From Allosphingosinicella indica (GTDB lineage Bacteria; Pseudomonadota; Alphaproteobacteria; Sphingomonadales; Sphingomonadaceae), in assembly GCF_900177405.1 (NCBI RefSeq), contig NZ_LT840185.1, positions 620,001-684,000 on the forward strand: 64,000 nucleotides of DNA, written 5' to 3'. Each line of letters starts with the position of its first letter. Within the stretch, counting starts at the first letter, position 1. Below are positions 63,177-64,000 of the stretch, piece after piece. The notes under the pieces are model-generated. The model saw only the letters and a list, made by a program, of their open reading frames with translations. It ran no database searches and had not been told where the DNA came from. Both the position numbers and the translations under genes were made by a program.

Positions 63177-64000
63177 GCCTTGCGCGCCAGGCTGTGCCGC
63201 GCGCCGTAGCCGAAATAGAACAGGAAGCCGACGACATGCGCGAGGACGAAATAGAGCTGCGTCGACTGCGGCAGGCTGAGGAACAGGTAAAGGCAGCCGA
63301 GGATCGCAATCCCGCCGACGATCGGCGCCGCGGGCGTGCGGAAGGTACGCGGCGCATCCGGCGCGCGGCGGCGCATGATGAGCATGCAGAGTGCCACTGC
63401 GGCGAAGGCGGTGAGCGTTCCCGCATTGGCGAGCGCGGCCAGCTCGGCGAGCGGGATGAACCCGGCAAGCACTGCGACGATCGATGCGGTGAAGATGGTG
63501 ATCCGCACCGGCGTGCCGCGCGACGACACTTTCGCCAGGCCCTCCGGCAGCAGCCGGTCGCGCGCCATGACGAAGAAGATGCGGCTCTGGCCGTAGAAGA
63601 AAGCGAGGATCACGGTCGGCAATGCCACCACGGCCGACACCGCGAGGAAGGTCGCCGCGCCGCCCTGCCCGATCTCGCGCAGGATCAGCGCCAGCGGCTC
63701 GGGGCTGTTGGCGAAGCGGGTGTAGGCGATCGCGCCGATCGCGCAGGCCGCGACGGCCATGTAGATGGCGATGCAGATGAACATCGATCCGACGATGCCG
63801 ATCTTGAGATCGCGGGCGGGATTCTTGGTTTCCTCTGCCGCGGTCGCGATCGCGTCGAAGCCGTAGAAGGCGAAGAAGATGATCGCCGCCGCCGCCATCA
63901 CGCCACGCTCGACGCCGTCCGGCCCCATATGCTTGGCGAAGCCGAACGGGCTGAACGGCTCGAAATTGGCGGCGTTGAAATAGGGCAGAGTGACCGCGAC
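63173..64000 (-). CDS. APC-family amino acid permease (5' end outside window)
   Basis: At least 276 C-terminal residues of a cationic-amino-acid-transporter-like permease (APC superfamily). FFAFYGFDAIATAAEETKNPARDLKIGI is the signature region of this family. Further segments include LALILREIGQGGAATFLAVSAVVALPTVILAF and SRIFFVMARDRLLPEGLAKVSSRGTPV. The C-terminal membrane helices end at YGARHSLARKA. The stop overlaps the lipoprotein gene start. Substrate not determined. Confidence 0.9.
   Translation of the reverse strand, partial: VAVTLPYFNAANFEPFSPFGFAKHMGPDGVERGVMAAAAIIFFAFYGFDAIATAAEETKNPARDLKIGIVGSMFICIAIYMAVAACAIGAIAYTRFANSPEPLALILREIGQGGAATFLAVSAVVALPTVILAFFYGQSRIFFVMARDRLLPEGLAKVSSRGTPVRITIFTASIVAVLAGFIPLAELAALANAGTLTAFAAVALCMLIMRRRAPDAPRTFRTPAAPIVGGIAILGCLYLFLSLPQSTQLYFVLAHVVGFLFYFGYGARHSLARKA

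Overview
The window is a GC-rich alphaproteobacterial chromosome segment, most likely from a sphingomonad (Sphingomonadales). Supporting signs are the gene order of the division and cell wall (dcw) cluster, a three-component-type PurL, a sphingomonad-style Map extension, several TonB-dependent receptors, a PaaN-like aldehyde dehydrogenase next to a carotenoid-oxygenase-family enzyme, and palindromic repeats typical of this group. No rRNA, tRNA, CRISPR array or insertion sequence was recognised.

Region 1 (1-22361, minus strand). Reading down the minus strand, a complete dcw cluster runs mraZ, rsmH, ftsL, ftsI, murE, murF, mraY, murD, ftsW, murG, murC, murB, ddl, ftsQ, ftsA, ftsZ. It makes lipid II and assembles the division ring. 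Thirteen of the fifteen junctions overlap, mostly as ATGA or GTGA. The two gaps are murE-murF, filled by palindromic repeats, and ftsA-ftsZ, which holds three GANTC sites and a CtrA-like box. murD carries a 123-bp palindromic repeat inserted in frame. ftsZ ends at an intrinsic terminator, followed by a TPR/SPOR protein and a dGTPase that leaves the window.

Region 2 (22362-36032). Mixed housekeeping and envelope genes: two small envelope proteins, purL, an iron-storage pair (bfd, bfr), a degenerate Hpt-domain protein, der, a crystallin-like secreted protein, rplQ (not next to rpoA), a siderophore-type TonB receptor with a PepSY membrane protein, and several exported or membrane proteins of unknown role. 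Similar operator-like sequences precede bfd and the PepSY operon.

Region 3 (36122-53722). A probable catabolic island. A tandem HxlR regulator converges on a minus-strand operon (TonB receptor, SDR, epoxide-hydrolase-like protein, CoA ligase). This operon diverges from a nine-gene plus-strand operon (DUF1295 protein, DapB-like oxidoreductase, carotenoid-oxygenase-family dioxygenase, two thiolases, PaaN-like dehydrogenase, CoA ligase, nitronate-monooxygenase-like flavoprotein, SDR). The logic is import, oxidative C=C cleavage, aldehyde oxidation, CoA activation and thiolysis of an unsaturated, terpenoid or aromatic substrate that cannot be named from sequence.

Region 4 (53723-64000). A possible general-stress promoter with a small protein, a UGT-like glycosyltransferase, a CinA-like protein, map, a TonB_C protein broken by a 4-bp duplication, the nitrogen genes glnB and glnA with a small HTH gene between them, then small envelope proteins, a KgtP-like MFS transporter and an APC permease cut by the window end.
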